The position numbers and the translations under genes are program-made. From Blastocystis sp. Blastoise (taxonomy: Eukaryota > Sar > Bigyra > Opalinata > Blastocystidae): DNA of 64,000 nt. The notes under the pieces were generated by a model. It searched no databases. It was not told the DNA's origin and saw only the letters and a program-made list of their open reading frames with translations. This document shows, piece by piece, positions 40,278-56,100 of the stretch. The stretch covers positions 558,001 to 622,000 of the forward strand of contig JBBPEB010000007.1 of the NCBI GenBank assembly GCA_039096225.1, given 5' to 3'. How positions within the stretch are numbered: position 1 is the first letter of the stretch; the number at the start of each line of letters is the position of its first letter.

Positions 40278-41704
40278 ATGCGCTTCATCTATTTTCTTTT
40301 TATCTATTTTTTACTATTCGCAGCTTATGCGGTATATTAAATATACTATTTATTTTACTATTGTAATAGAAAAGAATATCTGTTGTGATTCATACACAAG
40401 CAGATAGTGAACCAGTGGAACGATATTTACAGAAAGAAGTTACAAAAGTGATGAGTGATGAGTATATTCTATTTCTGATTTTTTTTACAATTCTTTTTTT
40501 GAATATAGTGCGTTAGTTAAGGCTATTGATATTCAATTGATTCCATTTGGTACTTGTGAATATTATGAAAAGAAGAAAATGGGTAAATGTCCAGTTAAAA
40601 CTGAATTAAAAGCTATTTTATGGCAGTGGTGTGCTATTACTAAATATGGTGTTGCTCAGTCATTTCCATTTTATAAGTGTATTCAAGAGTAAATATCTGC
40701 AATTATTCTTTGAAATTAATTCTATATTTTATATATGATTATTTGATATTCTATTAATTTTGTATTTTTTTAAAATTTAAAAATATTTTTATTATTTTTT
40801 AAAAATTCTTTTGAATTCTATAGACATAATCGTGATAAATTATTATGGACATGGGGATTCAAATGCTCTTTCAACAGTAATTTTGATTTCAAAGGTTATA
40901 TGAAACCATGTGTTGCTCGAGGAATGGAAGTATATATATGTTTATTTATTCTGTTAGTTGTAAATTTGTTAATAATAATAAATATAAATATAATAGATAT
41001 AAATATAATAAATAAAATATAATAATAAATAAAATATATAATAAATAAAATATAATAATAAATATAAATATAATAGATATAAATTATATTTTATAATAAA
41101 TATACTAAATATACTAAATATACTAAATATACTAAATAGGTTATGGAAGAGATTTACAATGCGAAGAAAGCTAGTTATCCTCGTCATATTAAGGAGACCC
41201 CTTTAGTATTAATAGAAGATGAAGTATGTCCTGATGGCTGTCCCAACCTAAAGAAACAAATATGTGATCATTTCCCTAAAGATGACAAACCTAAAGTATA
41301 TATCTATTATTCATATTATATATATTATATATATATTTATTCTATTCTATATTTAGAGTTGTAGCAAGTCTTCTTTATCCAGTAATTCTAATGTATATAT
41401 ATATATATGTATATAATTAAATAATCTATGTTTATATATCATATTTCTTTGTTTATTATAGTCTGAAGAAGATGTTCCTGCTATTCCTGCTGCTGAAAGT
41501 ACAGATTCAGCTCAATCCAGTTCTCAACTGACTACTCTTCCTCCACGACTTATTGTCGAAGATAAATATCGTGTATATTCTATGCTTATTTTCCTTATAT
41601 ATATATATATATAGACTAAAGTACAAGTATTCTACTCTTCTTTTGGTAATGAAATTATTCCATTTCTTAATGTTATAACGGGTAATTATCTCAGTAATAA
41701 TGAG

Positions 41705-41758
<54 letters not shown>

Positions 41759-42087
41759 TAATATATATAATATATATAATATTATGACTTCATTATATAT
41801 TCTCTATTTTCTTGTTTATCTATAAAGACTTGAGCCCTATGTAGATTTTGATCTTATTCCATTTGGTTTAATGACTATTACAGACAACGAAATGACTTGT
41901 CCTGGAGGAAATAAAGAATGTAATAATAATCAACTACTTGTATGTATTAAATCACTTTATGATGACCCTCGACTCTATATACCTACCATGCTATGTCTTC
42001 AAACGTATATACATTTTATATATTATTATTATTATTATTAACATAATAATTCTCATATACTTACTCTAAATATGAATATTAAATGTG

Positions 42088-42121
<34 letters not shown>

Positions 42122-45100
42122 AAGGGATATGCTATGGGATCAAATATTTTGAAATGCGCAGGATCTCAAGAATTCAAAGATATTGCTAAATGTATTTCTG
42201 ATGAAGAAGGAAAAAAGGTAAATTTTTGTATAATAATAATTATAGAATTATTATTATTATTATTATATAATTATGATAATACATATTATTATATTATTAT
42301 ATTTATTATATTTCCTTCTAGTTAATCCAAGCAGCCGGAGATGCTACAAAGACTGCTTTCCCTTCTGGTATACCTCGTGTCCCTATAGTACTCATAGATG
42401 GAAAAGAGAGTCCATCAGCCTCTGGAGATTTCGATATTATGCTTCAAAACATTATTAAAGAGAAATTAATGACTTTATCTCCAAAACCTGCTTTTTATGA
42501 TACCTTAGCAACAGTTACTTCTGTAAGTACTCCTGCTATTGCCCCTTCGAATGATACTCCTGCTCCATCTACAGACACTACTGTCTCTAATACTCCTTCT
42601 ACTCAACAAACAACTTCAACAGAATCCTCTTCTACATCGGGTAATACTAGTACTGATACTACTACTACTACTTCTTCTTCTTCTTCTCAATCTACAAGTT
42701 CTATCACTCCTGATATCTCAAGTACTTCTAGTTCTACTACTACATCAGATATTATTAAGGGAACTGTTGAAACAAATGATGTTAAAGAACAAAATATATC
42801 TAAATCAACAGAATCTACTATAACAAAAGATCAATCAAATGATACTCCAAATACAGATAGTTCCTCTACTACAAGTACTAGTTCATCAAATATAGAAAGT
42901 AAATCAGAACCTAAGCCTATGGGTGATATTGAACCAATTCGTTCAACTAGTTTACGTGGATCAAAGAAATCCTTAAATGATGATGATGATGATGATGACG
43001 ATGATAATGAAGAGAGACAATTACGACGTGAGAAACAAGGACGTGTCATTCATTTCGATTCAAAACCAAAGGAAGAAGAGAAGAAAGTAGAAGTTGTGAA
43101 TACTAAGACGGTGGAATCTATAGATACTACAAAGAAAGATACTATAGAAGCACCTAAGGATGTTATTCGTCGTATTAAAACTCGTGGAAGAGGTACATAT
43201 GATGATGATGATGACGATGATGATGATACTACACTTGATATTGGTAGCATGGGAGGAAAATCCTTTGATTTTAAGGATTTATCAATAAAAGATGAGAAGA
43301 AATTAGCTGAAATAGAGACGAAGAAGAAAGAAGATAAAACCGTTATGTATAAGAAAGATCGTCGACCTGTTGTTTATATTCGTCAAGGTAAAGTAGAGCA
43401 AGTAATCTCTTCTGCATCAGGTACATCTGTTTCTACTGATAATGATGTTACTCAAGGAGTTACAAGTGGAGTCTTTGAGGCTTCTCTTATTAATACAAAA
43501 ACTAATATTCCCATAGAAGCAAATGCAACTCTTTTATTGGGTCCCCTACGTACTCCTCTTCGTGTATATGTTCTTTTTGATCTCTTAGGTGCAGATCTCT
43601 TACCTTTCCTTATACAATTTAATCCTTTTATTCAGCCTTCTATGCAACCTTATTATCGTATAGACTTCCTTCCTGTTCTTAGTACATATACTACTCCTCT
43701 CAATGAAATACGATGTCATAATAATGAAGACTCTAAATGTAATGCTATATATAGATATTACTGTGTTTTAAAGAATGTTTCATCAACACTTGAGAAATAC
43801 TTGATGCTTGTTTGCTTAATGAAAGGTAGTCGCTCTATTCTTGATAATATTAATACATGTAGTCAAGAACTTAATATACAGATATCTATAACTGATGTAT
43901 TATTATGTTCAGAAACAGATGAAATGAATAATCATATCTATTACTCTCTTGCTATTCGTGATAAATATTTTGAAGGATTTCCATTCGATACTTATATGTA
44001 TATTATTAATCATAATGTATACCTTAATACTCCCAAATTCTTCATGTATACACTTTGCCGCCATTTCTATGGACTTTTACCTCCAACTTGTGAGGGTCCA
44101 GATCGTGTATTACCTATAGAAAATTATATGGATAAACTTAAGGAAAAGGACATGCAATTAACATTAATACGTAAAGAGAAAATCAGAATAGATCTATATA
44201 TAGATATAGCTTGTGAAATTAGTAATTTCTTTATTAGTAATACTGTTACTTGGCTTATGAAACATCAAGAGTATCTAGTTTTTTAAAAATAATATTTAAT
44301 ATTTTTATTGTTTGTTTTATATTATAGTATATACATATTTTCTATAGAGGTGTTAGTTATATTGATATGTATTTACATCCTACAGGTACAATCTCACTTA
44401 CAAAGAATGGCACTGTAGATTGTACGGAGAACATTAATGTTTGTGTCATTAATCAGGCTATTACTTGTGTTTCGACATTATATACAGATCTAAATGTTCA
44501 ATGGGCACTTCTGAGATGTATTATCAGGTATATATAGTTGTAATCTGCTTTTTTAAATATTCTATTTTATTTCTATTTTATTCTGGATTATAATATTATA
44601 TTTTTAAAAATTTAATTTAATTATTTTATTTTTCTTTTTTTTATAATTATTTGCATTATAAATTCTAAATTTTTAAAATTATAATGAAAACTATAATTAC
44701 AACTAAACTTGTTCCTTTTATTTCTTTTTCTTATGCTATATATTTAGTTATGGTTTAACTGCATTAGATCATTTAGAAGATTGTAGTGATGCATATCTCG
44801 TCGATGTAACTACTATTTATGATTGTGTTAATTCAGGAAAAGGTCTTTTGGTAAGTTTATATATATATATATATATATTAATAATGATTTGTTATTCTTT
44901 TATGTATGTAGTTACTTCAAAAAGAATTAGAATTATTTACTGCCCGTCAGACTACTGTTGTATACTATCCTTATCTCTATGTTGATACTCTACCTATTGA
45001 CAAATATTATGATCTATTCACTTATGTCTGCAGAAAAGCTTGGAAAACACCAGAAGTATGCTAAAAATTACCTTATTTTTTTATTATTTATACTAATTTT

Positions 45101-45315
45101 CTTGATCTTTCTATATATATATTTATATTTATTTATCTCTTTCATTATGAATATAGTATATATTTATATATATTTATATATATTTCTTTATCTCTTTCAT
45201 TATGAATATATTATATATATATGTATTCTATTTATAGTGGTGTAAACAACCTCCTGCTATACCTGATGAAACCTTACAGTGTAGAGCTAAACTATATAAA
45301 AACTTTGTTTTCTAA
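40278..45315 (+). CDS. Secreted multi-domain GILT-like protein (four GILT-like units)
   Basis: Signal peptide MRFIYFLFIYFLLFAAYA, then four units resembling gamma-interferon-inducible lysosomal thiol reductase (GILT). Unit 1 (about 40385-41300): IDIQLIPFGTCEYY, AILWQWCAIT, SFPFYKCIQE. Unit 2 (41600-42480): VDFDLIPFGLMT, CPGGNKECNNNQLLVC, MLCLQT, IPRVPIVLIDGKES. Unit 3 (43540-44050): YRIDFLPVLST, CHNNEDSKCNAI. Unit 4 (44190-45315): IDLYIDIACEISNFF, MYLHPTG, DCTENINVCVINQA, WALLRCIIS. GILT reductases use CxxC after the first strand. Units 1-3 have no Cys there (HTQADSEP, YSSFGNEI, FDLLGADL) and unit 4 has CEIS, a CxxS form. A 300-residue Ser/Thr-rich, acidic linker with Asp runs (42500-43400) separates units 2 and 3. 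About a dozen exons; roughly 1,200 residues. GILT normally reduces disulfides in lysosomes; here a binding role is inferred. Confidence 0.72.
41705..41785. repeat. (TA)n / TATAA repeat in a GILT-like gene intron
   Basis: A TA run of about 45 bp followed by TATATAATA repeats fills the intron before the LEPYVDFDLIPFG exon. Confidence 0.8.
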
Positions 45316-47161
45316 TCAATACTCTGTATTCTTATATATAGTCACATTGTTTTAGAGTATATCTTTATATATATATTTTACATTTTTCTTTTTCTTATCT
45401 TATCATATACATATAGGCTTATATATTTTTTAAATACTATCGATCCTATTATTATATATAGGATCATTTTATATGTAATGACCCTATTTTCTTTATATGT
45501 TTCTTTTTTTTATATATTTCTTTTTTATTTTTTTTTTTTAATATATATATTTTTATTTCTTTTTTATTCTTTTTAATTTTTTAAAAATATATTCAAATGC
45601 TTTTTATATTTATAAAGATGAATATCTCTTTTCCCTTATTATGTTTTTTTATCTTTAATATTTAAATAATGATTGTTTTCCAGCTATTTTTTCTTACTGT
45701 ATATATATATATTTCAAATTTATATAGATTGTTTTTATTACGTGTTTTTATATATTTTCTCCCTAATTATTATTTTTTTCTAAATGATATTTGTATATAT
45801 ATTTTCTTAAATAAAATCATTTCATTTTTTTTATATGTGTATGATTAATACTATTATTATGTTTTTATTAGATACGAACTGATTTTTTCTTTTTGTATGT
45901 TCTGTTTAATAAGTATTGTTTGTTGTTTTGTTATGCTTTTTAACTACTTGACCTATGTTTAAAATTTATTATTAATATCTTACTTTATCAGAAAACTCAT
46001 GTTTCAACACATGCATATTTTTAAAAAATATATTTTTTTTAGATTTATCATTCAAATATTAAAAAATTATTTTAACCATTTCTATTCTTGAATAATAATA
46101 TTATTACGACTAAAAGAAAAATGAAATGCTAAATAATACTATTTAAAATGATGATGTTATTTTCATTGTTTTTTTTCGTTTACGATAATATTCAGTTTTT
46201 TGAAAAAACAATATCATGAACATATTATTTTTTAACAGTATCTTCATGTATATCTTGTAACGCTAAAACATCTTTTTAAAAATTATTCTTTTATTGAGCT
46301 CTCATTGTTTTTTTACAGATACATTATATATTTTTTATAATATATATTTTACACATATATTAAAGAATTCTTTTTGAAGTATTCTTAAGAGGATTTCTGT
46401 TTGTTTCGTTCTTTGAGAAATCACTCTCTTCCTATATGAATAGTATATTGATATTAACCAAAAAAAAACATACTTTTTCTTGCTTATTATGAATAAAAAT
46501 GAGCATATAACAAGTTAACAATAGACAGAACACCTAAGGTCTGCTTTAGAAATAAATGAATCATATTTTTGAATAAAAACTTGTTTCCAATTAGTGTCTT
46601 CAATACTTTTCCTATTATCTATATTACACAAAACAATTTCTAATAATTATTACTCTAAGAAATAAATATATATATGTAAACCATATACGTTTACGGATTA
46701 AAATTGTTGATTGATCTAAGAACTTTAGGTATTTCTTCATTATCTTTTTTGAAAAACAAGGAAACCAAATACTATATTTCATGAATATTTAAGATATTCA
46801 GGTGATTATGACGTTTAGTACATAATTTTAAACACAATATGAACAATAAATAAGGTCCAGATTCACTTTTCTTTTCTTTGTTGAATTATATGTGCATATA
46901 TTTAATAAATCTAAATGATTCTATGATTTAACAGTATTAATTTGAATAATATCTAAATAAAGTATACTTTTTAAATAATTTGAGATATTTCTGGGAAAAT
47001 TGAAAAACCAAGTGTATTTTTACTATTTTTCATGTTATATTGAATCAATAAAGAAGAAAAAACATTTTTTATTATTAAAAACGTCGTTTCTTTGTCTTTT
47101 ATGAATATATTGTGTATTTGAACAAAACCAAAAGAAAACAATATTATTCTAGACATCTGAA
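45316..47161. other. Gene-free T-rich stretch
   Basis: About 1.85 kb between two plus-strand genes. The first half is strongly T-rich downstream of the GILT-like stop; the second half is the likely promoter of the PHD gene. No RNA gene or frame is supported. Confidence 0.5.
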
Positions 47162-50100
47162 ATGAGTGAACAATCTACAAACAAACCATGTCTTCAAAAA
47201 CTTCTGGATTTGTTACCTGAATGTTGCTTAAAAAGCACTGTCACGGACCTAAAGTGTACACGATGTGGAATCAATGTATTATATATATTCTTTACTATAA
47301 TTTATTTTTTTTCTTTTTTTTTAGGTTCATCAAAATTGTGTTAAATGTCAAGATTCAAAAGGATTCATTTGCAATACATGCAAACAAAATGATAAATCGA
47401 GGTGTTATTGTATCTTCTGCTCATTTGTCGGTGGTTCACATTTATTTATAGGTATTTTCATATAATTATCTATTTTAAATTCATTTATATGCTTAGATCT
47501 ATCTAATGGAATGATGTGCCATTCTATTTGTCTATGTCGTTTCTATTCCATAATTATTCATTTTGTTAATCAACAACTAATTATTCAAGAATATGAAAAA
47601 AATAGTCATGATTATAAAAACATTAATTCTAAAATATTATATGAGAGTTCTAAAATTAATTTTCTGATAGAAGATAATAAAAATCATCCATATATACAAA
47701 AATTATATGCTAAGAATTGTTATGATTCCATACAGTTTATTATTCAATTAACTAATGATATCTTATCTTCTCAGAAACCATTAGAATCGATCACTCAAGA
47801 TGTATTTAAGCATTACTTAATAGATGCTCTTAAACGATATACTTCTCCTCTTCCTTCTCTTTCTCCTCTCCATTCATCCTTAATAGGATCTGTAATGAAT
47901 TCAAAACACCTTATCGATACGAAGACTACGGTAATTAATAATCGTATTTATTTTGATAGTAATCATATATGTAATTACTGTTATTCTTCTGAAGGTGTTA
48001 CTATTCCTTGTATGGATACACAATGTACTGAATATTATCATCCTATATGTTATTATGAATCTATTATTAGTTCTCCTATTAAAACTAATTCAAGATTATC
48101 AACTTGTATTACCTCTCTTACTTGCTATGATTCCTATACACGATGTAAAAAACATAATATATATATTCAAGAACTTAAGCGATCAAGGCTAATTATATCT
48201 GAGAATTCAGTATCTACTGAATCAATTTCAAAGAATCATGGGAATCCAATTCATTCTTTACCAACTATAGAAAATTCTATATCTCTTATTCCTTCTATAG
48301 TTATAAATGGTGAAATACTTCAAGAACCTCTATCTTCCTTAGTTACTACTTCTTCAAATACTCCTTTATCTTCATGTATAGTAGATATCAATCAAGATAA
48401 TGCACTTGATGAAGATATTTGTGATGTTTGTCGTGGAGATGATAGTGATACAATCAATCCTATTGTATATTGTAGTGCATGTGGTGTAGGAGTTCATAAG
48501 GAATGTTATGGTATTCAAAGTATACCCGAAGATGATTGGTTCTGTGATGTATGTACACAACATCTCTCCCCTAAGGATATACATTGCGTTATTTGTGATC
48601 AGACAAGTGGTGCATTTAAACATACTGTGAATAATACATGGATTCATTCTTTATGTTGTTTATTTACTCCCGAGTTATATTATACAGATCAAGTACATCT
48701 TACGAATGTAGATGGATTCAAGAATATTGATGCATCACGTACAGGACAAAAATGTTGTTTCTGTAATACTACAAAAGGAACATGCTGTACATGCCGTTAT
48801 AAAGATTGTATGACTACATATCATCCTATCTGTGGAGCGCGTGGTCATAATCTATTTACATTTGTAGAATTATCTAATAATGGTACTTTTGAATATATAT
48901 CCTTTTGTAAGAAACATACTCAACTTTGTAAACAATCAAATTCTTCCTCTTTTATTCAAAAGGCTATTATGAAAAAGAAATCTAAAAAAGATTATAAAAA
49001 AGATTCAATTGAACTTAAGAAGAAAAAGAAAGAAAGGTATATATGCTTATTTAGTTGTTATATATTCTTATATTTATGATATATTATTAATATTATTAAA
49101 AATATTATAAAACTTATAAATATTATAAATATTATAAAAATTATAAAAATTATAAATATTATAAATATTATAAATATTATAAAAATTATAAATATTATAA
49201 AAATTATAAATATTATAAAAATTATAAATATTAATAAAATTTATGATATATTACATAATTCTGTATAAATATATTTTATACTCTATATATAACTATTTTT
49301 ATATTTTACATAGTATTCCTTCAATGAGTAGTCCTCGTCGTGAACGATCTCAGAGAGATATTGATACCATTCGAAACGTAACGTCTATGCCCGATATATG
49401 GTCACTCTTTGAACGCACCTATTTTAAACATACATGCACTAAAGAACTATCAAAAACATTACAAAAAGATATTAAAGATGTATATATTTTTTTCTTATTC
49501 ACTATTTGTATCATTTTTTAAATATTATATAATATATAATATATAATATATAATATTGACGATTTAATTACTATATATTCTATATATTTATGATTTATCA
49601 ACAAAAAATGATAATATATATATCCTATTAACTATATAAAAATACTCTACATATTAATATTTTTAGATTCAAAGTACGAATCCTTTTTGTTTACGAAAAG
49701 AACATTTCGAAGGTGATTTATGTTATCGAATTCCTCCTTTAGGATCTACTCCTAATCCAATGAAATCTACATTAGATGATGACGAGTCCTCATCATCTAT
49801 GAATATTAGTTTAGAAGATAGTCCAAAGAAGAAATTATCACAAGGAACAAATGATGATGTAATATTTAGAGGATTTAATATGAAAGATTTCTTAGAGATG
49901 CGTCAACAATATGATCATTATGTTGATCAAGATGTTCTTTCTTACTTTCAATCTATTGGTATCTGTCAACAAACTAGATTCAGAAATGCTGTAAAAGAGG
50001 ATTTACCGTGGTTATTACAGATTAATACAGTCAATCCTTTATATACAACAGAAGAATCTTTTGATTCTCTCTTCAACGATAAGAATGAATTCCTTATTCT

Positions 50101-53100
50101 TGCAGAAACACAAAACAAACAAGGAGAATGGATTCCCGTGGGAATGGTACATTACTATTTCTTAGTCTATTTCCCATCTCACACACGTCGTAGCTGTAAG
50201 AGCATATATGTATGTACGTTACAATCTGTCAAAACTAATACACATTCTACATTTATGAATACTTATCATATTAACCCTGAAAAATATACTGGTATCTATT
50301 ACTATCTTTTTCTTATTTATATATATATATATATAAACTATTATTACTATTCTATTTTCATCTTTATATTATTCTATAGGTACAGTACTTTTATCTCTTG
50401 CTTTTTCCCATGGGAAACGATCGGGAATGATGATGGGATGTTGTGATTCTACTGATGATTCTATTCCCTTCTATGAGACGAAATTCCAAATGGAACGATT
50501 ACCTAAGAGTAATCAATCTCATTATACACCCATGCAACTCTATCTTGAAAAATTCAAATATTGGAAAATTGTTCTTCAACCTACTGGTATTTATATATAT
50601 TATTATAATGTTAAGTATATTAATATATCTTAATTATTTATTCTATAAATATATATTTCTTATTCTATTTTATTATATATACATTAATATAGATGTTCAA
50701 AGTGTAGTTGCTTCAATTGATATGTATTTACTACCTTTAGAAGATAATACATCTCTATCTATATCTGATTCTATACAAGAATTACCAAAAAATGCTCCTT
50801 CTAAAACTTCTAGTTTACCTGAATATCCTTCTTTCTCACAAATATCTCTATATTCCAAAAAGTCTATATCTTTATCTTCTGTTTCTTCTCTCAATCAAGT
50901 ATCTCAAAATTCTATAACTACTTCTACTCCTCCTCCTCCTACAACAACTACAACTAATTTAACTACAACTAATAAAACAGTACATACATCAATTTCTTCT
51001 TCTCTTCCTACAGAATATACATCCATGAATAATAATACTCCTGTTTCTAGTCAAGATATTTCTTCAGGTACAGGAACACCAGTATATAAACCTCCTATAT
51101 TCTCGGATTCAACTAATTCTACTCAATCGATATCAACCCCTACTACAACTCCATCTATTACTATTCCTCAATTGACTTCATCACTCTCTTCTTCAGCATC
51201 TCCACAGAATATATACCATTATAATCATACACTGTCTGTATCTCCTTATAATACTCCTTCTCAATCTCAACAAGATACTATTAATACTCCTTCTCAATCA
51301 CAACAAGATACTATTATTACTCCTTCTCTATCACAACAAGATATTATTACTACTCCTTCTCAATCACAACAGGATACTATTATTACTCCTTCTCAATCAC
51401 AACAAGATACTATTATTACTCCTTCTCTATCACAACAAGATACTATTATTACTCCTTCAACTTCTTTCATTCCTATTTCAAATCCCATTTCATCACCGGC
51501 CATTATACCTTCTACTACCCTAGACACACGATCTCCCTCCCCTACAACATCTACTCTTGAAGAAATGACTACTACCATGCCCATTGTTGATTCCTCTTCT
51601 ATCGATAAGAATACTGTAAAGAATCTCCTAACAATTTCTAAAACTCAGAGTCTTCAGAATTCTATATGTTCTCCCTGTAATTCTGATGTCAATAACGATA
51701 AAAATAAGATAATTACGGATGATTCGATATATTCCAATAGTGAACTAGATATAGTAGATAAAGATTCTTTAATGGGAGATATAGAAGAAGATCAAGAAGA
51801 AGATGATTTATCTCTTGATATTAAAGATATGAATTTAATTTTAGATAAGGAACTCAATGATGAAATATGTAGAAAAGAAACAGAATTGGATACTATTTTA
51901 GAGAAAGAAATAGAAAATCAAAGAATATGGAATCATAAGGTCGTCAATCTTCCTGAGATAGAACAGAAACGAGTTCCTTTCAATTCTTTTGATCCACTTC
52001 TTTCTTCTTCTGAATCGAATCAAACTTCTATGCAAGATCGAGATTATTTATTTCATATTTACTTTAATCAGAATACTTGTCAATTAATAAAGAATAATTC
52101 TCGAGATGTCCAAATTCTCGATATATGTGATTGTTTGAAGTCTATGAAAAATCAATCAGTCACCGTTCATTATCCTATATTGTATGAAGATACAACTAAT
52201 ATTTTTGAATCTCTTAAAAAAGAACAATATATTTTTGAAGAGAAAGAAAAAGAGAAAGAAAAAGAGAAAGAAACATGTGATGTTACAAGTCCTTATTCTT
52301 TCCGAACTCGATCACACGTGACTTATGATCTTAATCACAATCCTATTCATATGAAGGAATTATATCAATTAATGCTTGGAGATCTTACTTTTGGTACTAT
52401 TTCTACATCCAATCAATTAGCTTATATAAATCAAGATGAAGTATTGGAATGTCTTATTCAAACACAAAAACAACTTTATGATATACATACTAAAAACTTT
52501 AGAAAACTTTACGATCTTAAGAAAAAAGTATATATATATATTTATATTGTGTAATGTTTATGGTATATAATATAATTATATATATTTTCTATATATTCTA
52601 TATATTATATATATTAAATATAATTATATATATATTCTATATATTTTATATATTTTATATATTTTATTTTTTCTATATATTCTATATATTCTATATATTC
52701 TATATATTCTATAGTTATATGAAGATTCGAAAAAACCTGATTATATAGGTGATTCTTTAAAGTTATATAAAGAGTTTATGATATATTTTAAGGAGAAATA
52801 TCCTGATTATGAGAAGCGTGAGGAACAGAATGAGCAGGATGCTGCTGCACGATGTTTTGTATGTGGTGATGACGATAGTAACGTCGATAATGCTATTGTT
52901 TTCTGTGATGGATGTAATGTAGCTATTCATCAACTATGTTATAATATTAATACTATTCCTGAAGGAGATTATTTCTGTGATGTTTGTCGTTACTTAATTG
53001 ATCGTATTCGAGATATTCATCTCCCTCTTCCTCCTATTTCTGATATTCCTAATACTCCTATAGATCCCTATCGTCAAAGTGTTATTCATACTTTAGAAGA

Positions 53101-56100
53101 AGAACGAAAGAAAATATTCTGTTGTATTTGTGGATATGCGAATGGTGCTATGATGATGACGCGTACAAATAAATGGTGCCATGTATCTTGTGCTCTTTGG
53201 TTACCGGATAGTGAAGTTGAAGTCGAGAGATTTAATAAATTAGAGAAAGGTCCTTCATGTTCTCGATATATTATTAATGTAAAGAATATTAATCCAAGAC
53301 GTAGTCGTATTACTTGTATTATATGTAAACGAAAAGGAGGATGTGTTCAATGCTGTTATTCAAATTGTTGTAAAGGAGTTCATCTACCTTGTGCTTTGAA
53401 GAGTGGATATGATATATTTTGTAATAATAAAGAAGGATTTAATTTCTTACCTTCTTATTGTACTTTAGAAGGAAAAGAATTTTATTTGAAATGTATTCAA
53501 CATGCTGATAGTAATAAATGTATTCATAATGCTTCTATGGCAGATATACCTTGGAAGTCTCCATTAACAGTAGAAGAGATGAATGATATTAATGATTCTG
53601 TTGATACTCCAACGACAACACCTTCCGAGAATCATAAAAGTATATATTTATATTATCATTTTTTTTATATAAATTTTATATTTGATTACTATTGTTGTCT
53701 TTCTGAATTAGAAACTATTATAATTATACATATATATATATATATATATATAGATGAAAAGAAGATGAAATCTAAAGATTACAAATCCAAACTGAATGAT
53801 ACTTCCAAAGAAAATCAATTCAAATTTAAACCGTATATATAGTTATTGTTTTATTAAATGATATCATCATTATATATATATTTATATATATTATTTATTA
53901 AAAAAATATATATCTAGCTTTTTTTTCCTCTTTATGTTTATTTTATTTGTTTAAAAGAATTTTCTATTTTATCAATATATATAATTATTATATACTTTAT
54001 AGTACAAAGATTCCTATAATAGATAGTGAAGACGAACTTTTAGATATGACTCCTGTAAATCTTCTTTCTGTTCAACATTTATCTTCTCAACAACAAAAAC
54101 ATTATATACAGCGTCATTATAATCGTAGAAATGACAAGGGATCTAAAGGAAATTATGATTCTACTTCTCTTTCCAATGGTTTATATACAAAGAAACAAGG
54201 CAAAGGTTCCCGCGGGGAATCTTCAAATCCTCTTGCCGATCGTAAATCTGAAGTTTTAGAATGGTTAATGTCTCATCCACTTAGTAAATACTTAACAAAT
54301 GATCATAATAGTATTATACAAATTATTCATAATCATATTATATGTGACCATTGGCCTGAAGGTGGTATTCAACTGTATTCAGAATCTAAAATGAATATAA
54401 CATCTATTTGGGAGAGATATTGGGCTGTAAAAAGTTATACAGAATTAAATATTATCTCTGATTTACGACGTCTCTTCTTAGCATTACTTCCTTATGTATG
54501 TCCACCTAGAAGTGAAGAAGATTGTAAAATAGGAAAATATATATATGAAGTAGCTTATGAATTAACCACAAAGAATGATATATTAATGGCAAAACGTAAT
54601 GGAAAGACATTTGATATTGAAAAACATTTAAAAGAATTAGAAAATGATAAGAAAAAACATGAACAATGTATTATTCCTACATATATGTGTATTTGTCAAG
54701 TTCATGAAGATAAATATGGTGGTGAATTTATGATTGAATGTGAACATTGTAAGAATTGGATTCATCCTTCTTGTATTGGATGGACTAAATGTACGAAACA
54801 TCCTGAAGAAAATTGTTTTCTTATGTTTAAAGAACATATTATTTTAGAAACATTCTATTGCCCTTTATGTATTGAATTTGGAAAGCAAAATATTACATTT
54901 AATTATTTACCTTCTACTAGTTTTTATTCATTATTTAGTCTTCCATCTCCTAAAGAGACTATATCTTGTCCTTCTTCTCAAAATATAATATCAAAAGATA
55001 CTATTCATAATTCAGATACTTTAATAACTACACAAAAGTCAACTAAATCTTATACAAAATCATTAGATAAAAATAAACATATTACTAAGAAAGAACAAAA
55101 CACTATTAAGAAGACTGTTTCTATAGAGAATACTAATTCTTCAATATCTAAACCTTCAACTACTTTTATAGATTCTGATAGTCAAGATTCAGTCTTTTAT
55201 CATCGAAGATCTAAACGATCTCTTTCTTTACGAAAAATGAAACGAAAAGGTTCATTGAATTTATCTGAAAATGATTCAGAAATTAGTTCTCAAATAATTA
55301 ATAATGAATTATCAAATTCATTATCAAAACATTGTTATGGTTCCTACCCAACACGGAAATCATCGATATTAGGTCCAATTGATTTTCATGTTCGTTTTCC
55401 AACTTCTGTTCCAACTCCTGTTCCTACAACTGAAGATCCTACATTACTTCATGAATCTTCTTTAATTAATATTACTCTATCGTCTCCATCTCCACCTCCT
55501 TCTCCTTATGATATTCATGAATCACCACTTAAAGAAGAAGTAATAGAAGATAATACAATTACAAATACTGTTTCTATTAAACAAGAATCTATTCCTAATA
55601 ATATTAATCAGTCTCCTTCTCCTTCTCTTTCTCCTACTCTTCTTTCACAAAATAATCCTATTCTATCTACTCTTTCTACAGATCATTCTCTTTCTACTCC
55701 TTCTATTCTTGAAGATACAATTATTCCTCCTTCTACTCTATCTTTACCTATACCACCATCTATATCTCATATCAAACCATGTACACGTTTATCTAGTAAA
55801 AAATATAATTATTCGAATATAAAATCATTACGTAATCAATTATATACTCAAGATGGTAATATAAATCTGGATATATTCACAAGTAATATAGAAGATGATA
55901 CTAAAGATGTATTATTAGAGACTGAAGTATTCCATTATTCAGATGATGAATCTTCCAATGATCTTCACCATATAAATGAAGATCATTCTCTAGATAATCA
56001 AACCTATATTGAAGAGATTAAAGTGGATAATAAAAATACTAATATTTCACTAATTAATTCTGATTCAAAGACTAAGTCTTCTATTATAATACCGGATACT

